Both the position numbers and the translations under genes were made by a program. The notes under the pieces are model-generated. The model made no database searches. It saw only the letters and a program-made list of their open reading frames with translations, and was not told the DNA's origin. From assembly GCA_905182525.1 (NCBI GenBank), contig CAJJBV010000001.1, positions 248,001 through 312,000 of the forward strand: a DNA stretch of 64,000 nucleotides, read 5' to 3'. Source of the DNA: Cryomorphaceae bacterium. Lineage in GTDB: Bacteria > Bacteroidota > Bacteroidia > Flavobacteriales_D > Parvicellaceae. Below, piece after piece: positions 10,537-20,968 of this stretch; the first letter of the stretch is position 1; the number at the start of each line of letters is the position of its first letter.

Positions 10537-11427
10537 TTATTGAACGGCAATGAATTTCCCATACCATTTAGCAGCTTGATCATTAGATTGAAGATATTCA
10601 ACCCATAGGGTATCATCGTTAAGTTTTGTAATCTTGTATTCGCTTGCCCCAGTATAAAAACCCAAATGTAAACCTTGAGAAAAAGTTAATACAGAATCCT
10701 CATCAATATTCCATTTTCCAGTAGGAGGGTCAACAAATGGAGACGAATAGTCGAACAGATTTTGATAAGAATTGGGGAATTGAGATTGAAATGTATTATG
10801 AATATATATTAGACCATTTGTATTCATATCAAAAAGAAAGTTATTTAACGTAAATGTATAGCGATCATCATATAATCCTACACCTGGCTTTTCATTAGGT
10901 TGTGCACTATACCAAACTGGAGAAGTAGACGAAAGAGGACCTACACCAATATGGCCTGCACTATTTGAATCAACACACCAGGTTTTTGGATTAGCACCAC
11001 CTGAAATAAAAAACAACAGTGGGTTTTCTAGTAATTCGATGCTATCCTTAGTAATATTAAATTGTTGTGAATTGGAAGTGAAACCTTGAGAATTTGAAAC
11101 TAAAAGAGAGACTTCTTTTATTCCCTTAAATGGGTAAATCCCAATTACAGTAGAGTCATTGCTAGTTTTTCCGTTATCTAAATCCCAAAAATAATCTAAA
11201 TCGTTCCGTGGGCTAACAACTTTTAAAGAAACAATGTTAGAGTCTAAAAATTCAAATGAAAACTGAGCAGCCAAACTGTCTTTTATTCCGTAAAAACATT
11301 TGCCATCATCTTTTTTAGCACTATCATCAAAATTATGAGCAAGAGGATCTGTACATCCTTCTTTTCCGCAACTCTGAATTATACCTAAAAAAAATATTAT
11401 GTAAAATAGTTTGTTAATCATTTTCAT
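10537..11427 (-). CDS. PKD-domain surface glycan-binding lipoprotein of the PUL
   Basis: Start chosen at the ATG at 11427 because it gives a clean lipobox (GIIQSC, lipid Cys20) and lies 5 bases after the susD stop. 296 aa. Directly after the lipid Cys comes a GCTDP...NFDDSA...DDGKC module like that of the next gene. A PKD-like domain follows (FWDLDNGKTSND), then a C-terminal beta-rich domain with aromatic residues (WCVDSN, PVWYSAQPNEKPG, WVEYLQ). Its place between susD and the glycoside hydrolases is that of SusE/F-type or surface glycan-binding proteins. It probably binds the glucan on the cell surface and has no catalytic motif. Confidence 0.82.
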   Translation of the reverse strand: MKMINKLFYIIFFLGIIQSCGKEGCTDPLAHNFDDSAKKDDGKCFYGIKDSLAAQFSFEFLDSNIVSLKVVSPRNDLDYFWDLDNGKTSNDSTVIGIYPFKGIKEVSLLVSNSQGFTSNSQQFNITKDSIELLENPLLFFISGGANPKTWCVDSNSAGHIGVGPLSSTSPVWYSAQPNEKPGVGLYDDRYTFTLNNFLFDMNTNGLIYIHNTFQSQFPNSYQNLFDYSSPFVDPPTGKWNIDEDSVLTFSQGLHLGFYTGASEYKITKLNDDTLWVEYLQSNDQAAKWYGKFIAVQ

Positions 11428-11432
11428 AGAAT

Positions 11433-12923
11433 TTAATATCCTGGATTTTGAGACCAATTTCCACCAGCTAAATCAATTTCATCTTGAGGAATTGGAAATA
11501 ATTCGTGTTTACCAACTACAAAACCTGGAATTACATCTGCAGCTTTTCCAGTTCTAACTAAATCGAAAAAACGATGACCTTCACAAGACAATTCAGATCT
11601 TCTTTCTTTTAAAATATCTTCATAGAGCATCTCATTAGTTTGAAACGTTTTTAAAGGTAAACTTACACGAGAACGAACCAAATTTAAATATTCTAAAGCT
11701 ACTGTATCATAACCTAACTTATTACTTGACTCAGCAGCCATTAATAATACATCGGCATATCTTATAACTCTATAATTCACACCACTTGTTAAATCATTAT
11801 CTCCTAAACCGCTCATTTCAGCTTTTGACTTTATGTACTTATTGTTGAATAAACCAGTGTGACCTCCACCCCCAATTGAATAGGTTGATCCCGGAGAATT
11901 ATTAGATATGAAATTATCTAAATTTAAACATGTAACATCTCTCCTTGGATCCTTATACTCAAAAGAAGAAAATAAATCTTGAGTTGGTAAATTATAGCTA
12001 TTTCCATCGCCATAAACAGCACCTTCATAAGCTCTTATTCCTTGGTAACCTGGTGTTAAATTTCCTTCTAAGCAAATTAAACAATTATAGCCTCCACCCT
12101 CACCATCAGAATACTCTACATCAAAAACGGTTTCACTATTATTTTCATTAGATTTTGAAAACATGGTAGTGTAGTCTGAAGCCAATGTGTAATTTCCGCT
12201 ATTAATCAAATCACTAAAAACAAAGTCAGCATTGGACCATTCATTTTGATATAAATATACTTTACCAAGCAAAGCTTGTGCAGCACCCTTGTCCACTCTA
12301 CCCTTAATTCCTGAATGGGATGATTCCGATTTGTAAGAAAGTACTACTATAGCTTCGTTTAAATCTTTTTCAATTTGGTCATAAACTTCACTTGCAGGAT
12401 TTCTTATGCTTGATAAAACTTCATCATTGCCAATTCTTTTATTAATAATTAATGGCATATCACCAAATACTTTAACCAATTCAAAGTAATAAAATGCTCT
12501 TAAAAATTTAGCTTCTGCTAGAATGGTTGCTTTTGAAGCAAAATTAATTTCATTTTCTTTAGGTTCCAAAATAAAGTTACATCTAGAAATACCACAATAA
12601 TTCCATCGCATTAAATTTCTCAACTCGTTGTTAACAGCCCCGTGAGTCATATTGTCAATTTGATGAAGACCCTCTGTATCTGTAACACTTTCTCCTCCAG
12701 CAATAGTATTATCTGAAGCTATGTCTCCAATCCAGTAAGAAACAAACATTCCTTGCAAAAGATCATATGCACCAGTTAGAGCTCTGAAATATTCTTGTTC
12801 ATTTTGAAAATAATTTTCAGCATCTTGTGTGTATGGTGGGTCCAATTCTAAAAACTTTTTACAACTAGTAATAATTACTAACGAAAAAATGACCGATATA
12901 AAAACAATAAATATTTTTTTCAT
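11433..12923 (-). CDS. susD: SusD/RagB-family outer-membrane glycan-binding lipoprotein
   Basis: 496 aa, the usual size. Lipobox IITSC (lipid Cys21), then KKFLELDPPYTQDAENYF, a typical SusD start (FLdxxP). It has TPR-like helical segments (AEAKFLRAFYYFELVKVFGDMPL) and the SusD C-terminal motif RRSELSCEGHRFFDLVRTGKA, ending IPQDEIDLAGGNWSQNPGY. SusD caps the SusC barrel and delivers oligosaccharide to it. The gene lies 4 bases downstream of susC and is intact, unlike its partners. Substrate specificity is inferred from the GH16/GH3 neighbours. Confidence 0.95.
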   Translation of the reverse strand: MKKIFIVFISVIFSLVIITSCKKFLELDPPYTQDAENYFQNEQEYFRALTGAYDLLQGMFVSYWIGDIASDNTIAGGESVTDTEGLHQIDNMTHGAVNNELRNLMRWNYCGISRCNFILEPKENEINFASKATILAEAKFLRAFYYFELVKVFGDMPLIINKRIGNDEVLSSIRNPASEVYDQIEKDLNEAIVVLSYKSESSHSGIKGRVDKGAAQALLGKVYLYQNEWSNADFVFSDLINSGNYTLASDYTTMFSKSNENNSETVFDVEYSDGEGGGYNCLICLEGNLTPGYQGIRAYEGAVYGDGNSYNLPTQDLFSSFEYKDPRRDVTCLNLDNFISNNSPGSTYSIGGGGHTGLFNNKYIKSKAEMSGLGDNDLTSGVNYRVIRYADVLLMAAESSNKLGYDTVALEYLNLVRSRVSLPLKTFQTNEMLYEDILKERRSELSCEGHRFFDLVRTGKAADVIPGFVVGKHELFPIPQDEIDLAGGNWSQNPGY

Positions 12924-12927
12924 TGTA

Positions 12928-15900
12928 TTAAAATTTAATATTGACTCCCCCCATTATGGTTCTTGCTTGTGGGTAAAACCCATTATCTACACCACCGCTT
13001 AAAGCCCCGCCACCAATATCAGGATCATAACCCATATATTTTGTGAATGTAAATAAATTGTTTGCAGCTAAATAAAATCTCACATAGTTAGTTTGAAACT
13101 TTTTACAAAATTCTTTTGGTAAAACATAGCCAATTTGTATATTTCTAACTCTTAAAAAGGAACCATTTTCAACAAAAAAATCTGAAAAAACTCCATTTCT
13201 GTTTGACGCAGTTGTGTAAATAGGAACTTCGTTAGATGGATTATCCACTGTCCATCTATCTAAGACATAGTTTAGTTGATTAGCATATGGCTGTTGCCTT
13301 TCGTAATTTCTAATGATTTTTTGTCCAACAGCAGCATATAAATTAGCTGAAATATCAAAACCATATAAATTAAATCCTAAAACAGTACCAAACATAAATT
13401 TAGGTAACGGAGAACCAAGATTACTTTTATCGCTATTATCATTAAAATTAATTTTCCCATCACCATCTTGATCGACAAATATTAAATCGCCTACTTGTGC
13501 ACCATCTTGAATAATATTTGAATTATCAATTTGAGTTTGGTTTTGGTATATTCCATTAGTTTGATAACCAAAGAAATAACCAATTGGAAATCCAGCTTCA
13601 AACCTTGTAGCAGTATTTCCTCCAACACCAAAACTAGCACCAGGAATAAAATCAATACCATCAGGAACAGATGTTACTTCATTCTTAAGATAAGTAAAAT
13701 TCAAATTCACATTAACTCCAATAGGATTATTGGGATTCGTTGCATAACCAAACTCAAACTCAAAACCTTTATTAGAAACATTACCAGCATTGACGATAGG
13801 TGGATAACCCCCAGGTCCATATGATCCTATTAAAGCAGGATACATTAGGGCTAAAAAGTAAATCATTTGTATTCTTTATAAAATAATTAGCAGTAATATC
13901 AAAAGAATTAAATAATTGTAAATCAACCCCAATATTTAATTGTCTGGTAGTTTCCCATTTCAAGTCTGGATTAGCGGCAGTTCCAATTGCGACACCAGCA
14001 GTAATTATATCATCAAAGACATAAACACCTTCTCCATTTAAAAGTGCTCTATATGCAAAGTTAGCAATTTGATCATTTCCAGAAATACCATAACTGGTTC
14101 TTAACTTTAAAAAAGTAATTGGCTTAAAATTTAAAAAACTTTCTTCAGAAACTATCCAGGCTCCAGAAAAAGAAGGGAAATAACCATAACGGCTGTTAGG
14201 TCCAAATTTACTTGAGCCATCTCTTCTAATTACCCCAGAAAAAATATATTTAAACTTGTAGCTATATTCTCCTCTTAAAAAAGCAGATAGAAGTCTCTCT
14301 TCAAACTCATAAGAGCCTGTATTGTTTTGATTAAACTGTCCAGGGGATTGACTTGCAGAAATATCGGCATAATCAATTGAATTATTTGGAATGTTAAAAC
14401 CAGTTCCATTTAAAACGTCACCTTTTCTTCTAAAAACTGATGCCTCCTAAAGTAGATTTTATATTATGATCATTAATATTTAAATTATAATTTAAATAAC
14501 TTTCATAATTTAAATCTAAATAAGTAGCTCTTTGCTCTGAAACACTAGCTCCTCTTTCAACAAGAACACTATCATAAGAATCTGAATTTTGATTGTACTG
14601 AAAGCCATTAAAAACCATAACAGGGTCAAGATTAGCATTTAAAGCTGAGTTTGCATATTTTCCTGAGCCATACCAGGCTAAAGGGTTAAATGTTTTACCA
14701 TCAACAATTGCATAATTATAGCTTAGTCTATTAGTAAAAGATAAATTGTCAAGTATTTTAACTTCAAACTCTTGTTTACCTACTAATTTATTAGTAAAAG
14801 ATCTATTATAAGTATTTTCAATTTGAGCAACAGGATTAATAATATCACTAACCTCATCTAAATATTCATAATTACCATCTGGAGAATGAATATTTCTTGT
14901 TGGGAAAGCATTAATAGTATTATATAGAACCGAGCCAATACCATTTTCGGCAAGTACACTTCTTTGCTCGTGAGTATATAAAAATACGCTTGTTAATGTA
15001 AGTTTTTTTGTTAGTGAATTAACTAAATTTACTCTAGCATTATACCTTTCAAAATTAGATTTTTTACCTCCTACAATTCCATCTTGAGAAAAATAATTTC
15101 CTCCTATTGAATAAGAAGAGTTTTTTCCTCCTCCAGTTACACCAATATTAAAACTTTGAACAGGTGCATCCTGAAAAATTGAATCTTGCCAATTAGAACC
15201 TACTTTTAAGTCTGTATTATTAAAAATTGGTTGACCTCCTCCTCTTATAAACATTTCATTTTTGATTAAAGCATATTCACCTGCATTTAAAAGATTAAGT
15301 TTTTTAGTTGTGCTTTGCATCCCATAATAAGAACCTACTTCGAATTTAGGCTTAGATCCCTTTTTTCCCTTTTTGGTTTCTATAATAATTACGCCATTGG
15401 CAGCTCTAACTCCATATATACCAGCAGTAGCATCTTTTAAAACATTTATTGATTCAATATCACCAGGATTTAAAGCATTTAGACCCTGAGCATCGTATAC
15501 CACACCATCTACTAAAATTAAAGGATTATTATTACCTGAAGTTGACAACCCTCTTATTCTTATGTTTGAAGTTCCACCTGGTGAACCAGAATTTGTACTA
15601 ATTGTAACACCAGAAACTTGGCCCTGTAAAGCCTGATCCATTCTTGGAATATTTAATCTTTCAATACTTTCACCTTTAACTTGAACTGTAGCTCCTGTCA
15701 ATTCCTTTACTCTCGATGTTCCATACCCAACAACAACAACTTCGTCTAAATTTTCAGATGAGGGCTTAAGTTGAATATCTATATTAGTTTTATCATTTAC
15801 TGTAACAGATTGACTTTTATAACCAATAAAGGAAAAAACTAATATATTTAGTTGTTTTGTACACTAATTGAGTATCTACCATCTAAAGTCTGTAGTAGCA

Positions 15901-16043
15901 CCACCATCTATACCTTCAACTTTGATGTTAACCCCAGGCATTGTTTCCTTATTTTCATCAACTACTTTACCTGTAATAATTAAATTTTGAGAAAAAAATG
16001 ATATAGAAAAAAAGATTAAAAATGATAGTGTAATAAATTTCAT
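12928..16043 (-). CDS. susC: SusC/RagA-family TonB-dependent outer-membrane transporter (frameshifted)
   Basis: ATG at 16043 begins a signal peptide (FFSQ), then a CarboxypepD_reg-like domain (ITGKVVDENKETMPGVNI), a TonB box and plug region (VVVVGYGT, GATVQVKGESI, IRIRGLSTSGNNNPLILVDG, LKDATAGIYGVRAANGVI), and a long beta barrel ending in a C-terminal Phe (GVNIKF). Full length is ~1,038 aa, normal for the family. The frame breaks near 15880 (extra T), 15860 (missing A), 14435 and 13870; between 13870 and 14430 the barrel continues in other frames. It imports glucan oligosaccharides with SusD, powered by TonB-ExbBD. First gene of the PUL operon. No SusR, HTCS or anti-sigma regulator lies beside it. 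Confidence 0.9.
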
Positions 16044-16139
16044 AAAAAAAATAATTTAAAATATCATTGGGATTAAAATTTAAAGAAATGAATTATTGTA
16101 ATTTTGACACGAATATATAAATATATTTTATCCTACATT

Positions 16140-16153
16140 TTAACATATGTTAA
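16140..16153. promoter_or_regulatory. Perfect 14-bp palindrome upstream of susC
   Basis: TTAACATATGTTAA is a perfect palindrome in the 168-base region between susC (-) and the nucleoside-recognition gene (+), 97 bases before the susC start. It could be an operator for the glucan locus, but AT-rich palindromes also arise by chance here. No known regulator consensus is claimed. Confidence 0.3.
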
Positions 16154-16211
16154 TTCAAAAATTAATAATAATAAAAGATTAAATAAATTTATTATTCTAT
16201 ATTAGATTTTA

Positions 16212-17460
16212 ATGATTTTAAACTACATATGGGTTAGTTTTTTTATTGTAGCTTTTTTAGTGGCAATATTTCAATCCTTAGACTGGAAATCCTGAAATAT
16301 TTTCATTAATTGTTAATTCTATTTTCGAAAGAGCCGAATTGGGATTTAAACTCTCTCTGGGTTTAACAGGAATTATGGCCCTTTGGCTAGGAATAATGAG
16401 AATTGGAGAAAAAGGAGGAGCAATAAAAATATTATCCAAGTTGTTTTCCCCATTATTAAATAAACTTTTTCCTGAATTACCCGAAAATTCAAAAGCACAT
16501 GGTTCCATTATCATGAATATTTCTGCAAACGTGTTAGGACTTGATAATGCTGCTACTCCACTTGGACTAAAGGCTATGAAAGAACTTCAAGATGAAAATT
16601 CAGATAAAGAAACAGCTTCAAATTCTCAAATTTTATTTTTGGTTCTTAATACGTCTGGATTAACATTAATCCCAACAAGTATAATAGCTCTTAGAGCTAC
16701 TGCAATGGCTGAAAATAATATAACTGGAAATCCTACTGATATATTTTTACCAATTTTAATAGCTACCTACTGCTCAACATTGGCAGGATTAATTTTTGTG
16801 GCAATATTTCAAAAAATAAACTTATTTCAAAAAACAATTTTAGCTTATCTAGGAACAGCAACAATGTTAATAGGATTATTGGTATGGTACTTAATAAATC
16901 ATAAGGATCAAATTGAAGTGATTTCAGCGGTAACATCAGGATCTATTATTTTTTCATTTATCATTAGTTTCATACTACTAGGATTAAGAAAAAAAATAAA
17001 TATATATGAAGAATTTATTGAGGGTGCTAAAGAGGGGTTTAATGTAGCTGTTAGAATAGTTCCTTACCTAATTGCAATGTTGTGCGCAATTGGAGCATTT
17101 ACAACTTCTGGAGCTATGGGTTACATAATCGATGGTATTGGTAATTTTTTTAGTTTATTTTTTAATGATATTCGATTTGTAGATGCATTGCCTACTGCTA
17201 TTATGAAACCACTTTCTGGTGGTGGAGCTAGAGGAATGATGGTTGAATCATGGGGAGAAAACGCATCTCAAATAAATTCTTTTGTAGGTAGGCTAACCTC
17301 AACTCTTCAAGGTTCAACCGAAACAACTTTTTATGTACTTGCAGTTTATTTCGGTTCAGTAGGAATAAAAAATACAAGATATGCAATTATTGCAGGACTA
17401 TTAGCAGACCTAGTAGGTGTGATTGCAGCAATTATTATTGCTTATGTTTTTTGGGGATAA
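16212..17460 (+). CDS. Nucleoside-recognition (Gate) domain membrane protein, SpmA/SpmB-like (one frameshift)
   Basis: ATG at 16212 (MILNYIWVSFFIVAFLVAIFQ) begins the first membrane helix. An extra G near 16280 breaks the frame; removing it gives LTGNPEIFSLIVNSIFERAELGFKLSLGLTG-type sequence joined to the rest. The ~415 aa protein has two Gate domains. The first holds LWLGIMRIGEKGG and IIMNISANVLGLDNAATPLG; the second holds ALPTAIMKPLSGGGARGMM. That doubled layout is the SpmA-SpmB fusion common in Bacteroidota. Around 8-10 membrane helices are visible. Bacillus SpmA/B act in spore maturation, but this organism is not a spore former, so the role is unknown transport or membrane function. Confidence 0.87.
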
Positions 17461-17476
17461 TTATTAACTAATTAAA

Positions 17477-18070
17477 TTATTCAGAATCTTTTTTAATTTG
17501 CTGAATTACTAAATTTACTTTAGTATTTAAAGACTCTAAAGTTTCATTATTTTCAATAATATAATCAACATACTTTTTGTTTTTAATATCACTACTTTGT
17601 GAGTCCATTCTTTTTTTTACTGAATCAAAATCTGTAGAATCTCTTTTCAAAATTCTTTCAATTTTAAGATCATTTCTTGATTCTACTAGAATAATTTTAT
17701 TCATTTTTAGATATGCTCCACTTTCAATCAAAATAGCAGCTTCTTTAAAGATAATATTATGTGAAATATTTAATTTTAACCATTTATCAAAATCCTTAGA
17801 AACAGATGGATGAACTAAGCTATTTAATTGAACAATTTTGTCAGGATTACTAAAGACTATATTAGAAATGAAATTAGTATTTAAGACTCCATTAATATAA
17901 GAATTTTCACCAAAAATAGAAGAAATATTATTTTTTAAGATCGAATCATTATTCATTAACCATTTGGCTCTTTTGTCAGAATTATAAACTGGAAATCCTA
18001 ATTCTAAAAGTATTTTAGCAACTGTTGATTTACCAGATCCTATACCACCAGTTAAACCAACTTTCATCAT
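17477..18070 (-). CDS. coaE: Dephospho-CoA kinase
   Basis: 197 aa. P-loop GLTGGIGSGKST at residues 5-16, then NSDKRAKWLM (the Asp-containing substrate site), HPSVSKDF, and the CoaE lid and helix region (ERILKRDSTDFDSVKKRMDSQ). It catalyses the last step of CoA synthesis, phosphorylating the ribose 3'-OH of dephospho-CoA with ATP. Last gene of the minus-strand run leucine dehydrogenase, nusB, DUF1573, yajC, coaE, a conserved flavobacterial order, and 4 bases after yajC. Intact. Confidence 0.95.
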   Translation of the reverse strand: MMKVGLTGGIGSGKSTVAKILLELGFPVYNSDKRAKWLMNNDSILKNNISSIFGENSYINGVLNTNFISNIVFSNPDKIVQLNSLVHPSVSKDFDKWLKLNISHNIIFKEAAILIESGAYLKMNKIILVESRNDLKIERILKRDSTDFDSVKKRMDSQSSDIKNKKYVDYIIENNETLESLNTKVNLVIQQIKKDSE

Positions 18071-18074
18071 AGAA

Positions 18075-18401
18075 TTATTGCTTGTTATCTTCTGTTAATT
18101 TTGTGCTCTCGTCCATAGATACAGCAGATTTATCTACTTTAATTTTAACATTTTGATCTATAGATAATACAATTGTAGAATCTTTAACTTCAGCAACTTT
18201 TCCATGAATTCCTCCAATAGTGACTACACTATCACCTTTCTTTAAGGTATCTCTCATGTTTTGAAGCTCTTTTCTTTTTTTATTTTGAGGTCTAACCATG
18301 AAAAAATAAAAGATTACAAAAATTGTCACTAAAAAAGCAATATTCAATATTCCACTATTATCATCAACTTCGGATACTTGGAGAAAAAAAATCTTATTCA
18401 T
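18075..18401 (-). CDS. yajC: YajC, Sec translocon auxiliary subunit
   Basis: 108 aa. Short N-terminus, one membrane helix (ILNIAFLVTIFVIFYFFMV), then the family hallmark RPQNKKRKELQNMRDTLKKGD and a small beta domain (VVTIGGIHGKVAEV). YajC binds SecDF and assists protein export at the inner membrane. Size and motif are standard. It lies between the DUF1573 gene (16 bases upstream) and coaE (4 bases downstream), the usual flavobacterial context. Confidence 0.95.
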   Translation of the reverse strand: MNKIFFLQVSEVDDNSGILNIAFLVTIFVIFYFFMVRPQNKKRKELQNMRDTLKKGDSVVTIGGIHGKVAEVKDSTIVLSIDQNVKIKVDKSAVSMDESTKLTEDNKQ

Positions 18402-18417
18402 TTATTTATATTTATGT

Positions 18418-18840
18418 TTATATACCAGCAACAAATCCTTCTAAATATAGTCTATTTGTAGCAGGTCTGGTATTTGCTAAAATAGAAATGTATTTTTTAT
18501 TAAAACCTGCTCTTGAGGTTGTTAAAACCACAGGAATTTCTCCTGAATCTCCAGGTTTTATTGGAGTTTTTGGCCAACCTTTTAAAACTGTACAACCACA
18601 ACCGGCCTTTACAGAATTTATAAGTAAAGAAGTTTTACCTATATTTTTAAATACAAACGTATGTTCTACTTTTGAACCAAGAGCAACAGTATCAAAATTA
18701 AATATTAAATCCTTAAATTCAATTATAGGAGGATATTTAGGACTAATTAAATCAGCAGTTATTTGATTTGAATAATTAGATTGGTCATTATTACAAGACA
18801 CAATCAAAAACAATATAATTATTAAGTAAAAAATTCTCAT
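18418..18840 (-). CDS. DUF1573 lipoprotein
   Basis: The ATG at 18840 is preferred: it follows the nusB stop by one base and gives MRIFYLIIILFLIVSC, a lipobox with lipid Cys16. The DUF1573 domain (ASH/Hydin-like Ig fold) shows IEFKDLIFNFDTVALGSKVEHTF, FKNIGKTSLLI and KAGCGCTV, then PIKPGDSGEI, all typical of the family. 140 aa. Its molecular role is not known; the CGC motif and its constant position beside yajC in flavobacteria suggest an envelope function. Intact. Confidence 0.92.
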   Translation of the reverse strand: MRIFYLIIILFLIVSCNNDQSNYSNQITADLISPKYPPIIEFKDLIFNFDTVALGSKVEHTFVFKNIGKTSLLINSVKAGCGCTVLKGWPKTPIKPGDSGEIPVVLTTSRAGFNKKYISILANTRPATNRLYLEGFVAGI

Positions 18841-18841
18841 T

Positions 18842-19781
18842 TTAACCAATTAAACCTCTCCCTACTTTTTTCAATTTACCTTCTTTTTTAAAGTCAGTAA
18901 AAATTTTATCTAAAATACCGTTAATAAATCCATTACTTTTAGGTGTGCTATAAAATTTAGATATCTCAATGTATTCATTCAATGTTACCTTTAATGGGAT
19001 AGATGAGAATTCTTTAGCTTCTGTTATTGCTAAATTCATTAACAAGGAGTCCATTTTAGCTAATCTTTCACTCTCCCAATTTTTTGAATATGATTGTAAA
19101 ACTTGATCGTTCAAAGACTTATTTAATGTTGCTTTTCTGAACAAATTTAAAGCAAATTCCTCTTCATCATCTTTCCATAATGGTAAAACATATAGTTCAT
19201 TGTCTAATTCAATAGTTTTAAGTGTTTTAATAATCATTGAAGAAACATGATCTAAATCATCCTGCCAATAAATGCTTTTCTCGTCGAAAAAATGATGTAA
19301 TAATTCAAAATTACAAATCTCTTCCCTGAACAAGTTTATAATATCTGTTTTTTGGGAATTAAAATCGCTTGAATTAGAATTTAAAATATTCTGAAAAGAA
19401 GATGTTTCATACAATGATTTAAAAAGTTTTTTTATTAAGTCGTTTTCAACTACACCCTGCCAATTAATTTTTAATTTATTAGAAATGTTATCTAAATCTT
19501 TCGAAGATTCAATAATATTTATTACTTTGGTTTGAAACAAAAGCATTATTTAAAGAATTTTTATCACTATCTAAAAAAGACCTTTTAGATTCCTCAATTT
19601 TTATATTTGCATACTTTTTAAGAGGAATAAATATTTGAATTAAATAAATATATAAATCATATATTTTTTTCATACTATGGATGAACTCTTTTTCACCATT
19701 TTTCAAATCATCGTTATTTGACTGCGAAAAAGCATAAAAAGCCTGCAATACTTTTATTCTAATATGTCTTCTATTCAACAT
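18842..19781 (-). CDS. nusB: Transcription antitermination factor NusB (one frameshift)
   Basis: Starts MLNRRHIRIKVLQAFYAFSQSNND, the standard flavobacterial NusB N-terminus, and ends INGILDKIFTDFKKEGKLKKVGRGL with the NusB core motifs (EFSSIPLKVTLNEYIEISK, YSTPKSNGFINGILD). The two halves are in different frames. An extra C around 19534 explains the break, giving SNKVINII across the join. Restored length is ~313 aa, normal for the long flavobacterial form with its inserted helical middle. NusB with NusE promotes rRNA antitermination. nusB is essential or nearly so, which argues that this frameshift is an error. Start overlaps the leucine dehydrogenase stop by 1 base. Confidence 0.92.
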
Positions 19782-20839
19782 TAATTGATTCTTTTTTCTA
19801 ATTCCATATTGATTCTTTTTTCTGCAATTTTATTGGCTGCTAGTGAAGTAGGAATGTTTTCTTTTTTTGATTTATTTAAAATATCTAAAGTAGTATTATA
19901 AATCTCTCCAGCCATTTCCATAACCTTTTTATTATTTATACCATGTATTTCGGCATAACAATTCATAACTCCTCCAGCGTTTATTAAATAATCAGGAGCA
20001 TAAACTATTCCTTTATCAAATAAAATTTTACCATGAACATCCTCATCCATAAGTTGATTATTTGCTGCACCTGCAATGATAGAACATTTTAATTTCTCAA
20101 TAGTATTATTATTTACAGTAGCCCCAAGTGCACATGGAGCATAAATATCCATCTCTGCATCGTAAATATCATTTGGTTCTAAAAATTTACAATTATATTT
20201 AGAAACTGTATTTTTAACTGCCTCTTTATTTATATCTGAAATTGTAATTATAGCGCCTTCTTTATGAAGATACTCAAGTAAATACAGACCAACATGACCA
20301 ATACCTTGAACAAGTACTTTTTTTCCATTTAGGCTGTCATTCCCTTTGTGAAATTTTAAAGCTGCTTTCATTCCCATATAAACTCCGTAAGCAGTAATTG
20401 GAGAAGGATCACCTTTTTTGCCAGGTAATCCGGTAACATGTTTTGTGCTCTTGGAAACATGAAGCATATCTTCTGGATTTATACCAACATCTTCTGCTGT
20501 AATATAAGAACCAGCTAAAGAATTTACAAATTCTCCAAACTTAATAAAAAGCTCAGGTGATTTTTGAGTTTTAGAGTCACCGATAATAACAGCTTTTCCA
20601 CCTCCTAAATTTAATCCTGATATGGCATTTTTATAGGTCATTCCTCTTGAAAGTCTCATTACATCTGTTAGAGCAGACTGATCATCAGAATATTTCCACA
20701 TTCTGGTTCCGCCTAAAGCAGGACCACAAACAGTACTATGGACAGCAATGATTGCTTTTAGTCCAGTTTTTTTATCTTGACAGAATAAAATTTTCTCATG
20801 GTTCATATTGAAAAAATTTATTGAGCTATTGTCATTCAT
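19781..20839 (-). CDS. ldh: Leucine dehydrogenase (Glu/Leu/Phe/Val dehydrogenase family)
   Basis: 352 aa, correct for the family. N-terminal domain with GGTRMWKY and the glycine-rich catalytic segment GLNLGGGKAVIIGD (catalytic Lys). C-terminal Rossmann domain with VQGIGHVGLYLLEYLHKEGA and YAPDYLINAGGV. It oxidatively deaminates branched-chain amino acids with NAD+ to their 2-oxo acids and ammonium. First gene of the dehydrogenase-nusB-DUF1573-yajC-coaE run; its stop and the nusB start share one base. Leucine as preferred substrate is by family likeness. Confidence 0.9.
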   Translation of the reverse strand: MNDNSSINFFNMNHEKILFCQDKKTGLKAIIAVHSTVCGPALGGTRMWKYSDDQSALTDVMRLSRGMTYKNAISGLNLGGGKAVIIGDSKTQKSPELFIKFGEFVNSLAGSYITAEDVGINPEDMLHVSKSTKHVTGLPGKKGDPSPITAYGVYMGMKAALKFHKGNDSLNGKKVLVQGIGHVGLYLLEYLHKEGAIITISDINKEAVKNTVSKYNCKFLEPNDIYDAEMDIYAPCALGATVNNNTIEKLKCSIIAGAANNQLMDEDVHGKILFDKGIVYAPDYLINAGGVMNCYAEIHGINNKKVMEMAGEIYNTTLDILNKSKKENIPTSLAANKIAEKRINMELEKRIN

Positions 20840-20953
20840 ATTTTATTGATTAAATTAAATTGTCATTCATTATTTAAAGAATCATGAAATATTTGACAAA
20901 AATAATATTTTGACAATATAAACTCGGAAAAAAAAATAATCGTTTATTGTAAT

Positions 20954-20961
20954 TATATTTG
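20954..20961 (+). promoter_or_regulatory. Possible Bacteroidota -7 element
   Basis: TATATTTG fits the TAnnTTTG -7 consensus of Bacteroidota promoters. Transcription would start about 7 bases on, almost at the TTG start of the ABC transporter (20969), giving a leaderless or near-leaderless mRNA. No convincing -33 TTTG was found at the right distance, so the call is weak. Confidence 0.35.
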
Positions 20962-20968
20962 CTCACTA

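Noticed and set aside
11945-12151. A 68-codon plus-strand frame inside susD
   Set aside because: Composition is that of the antisense of susD (runs of H, L, K, N) and there is no support for it.
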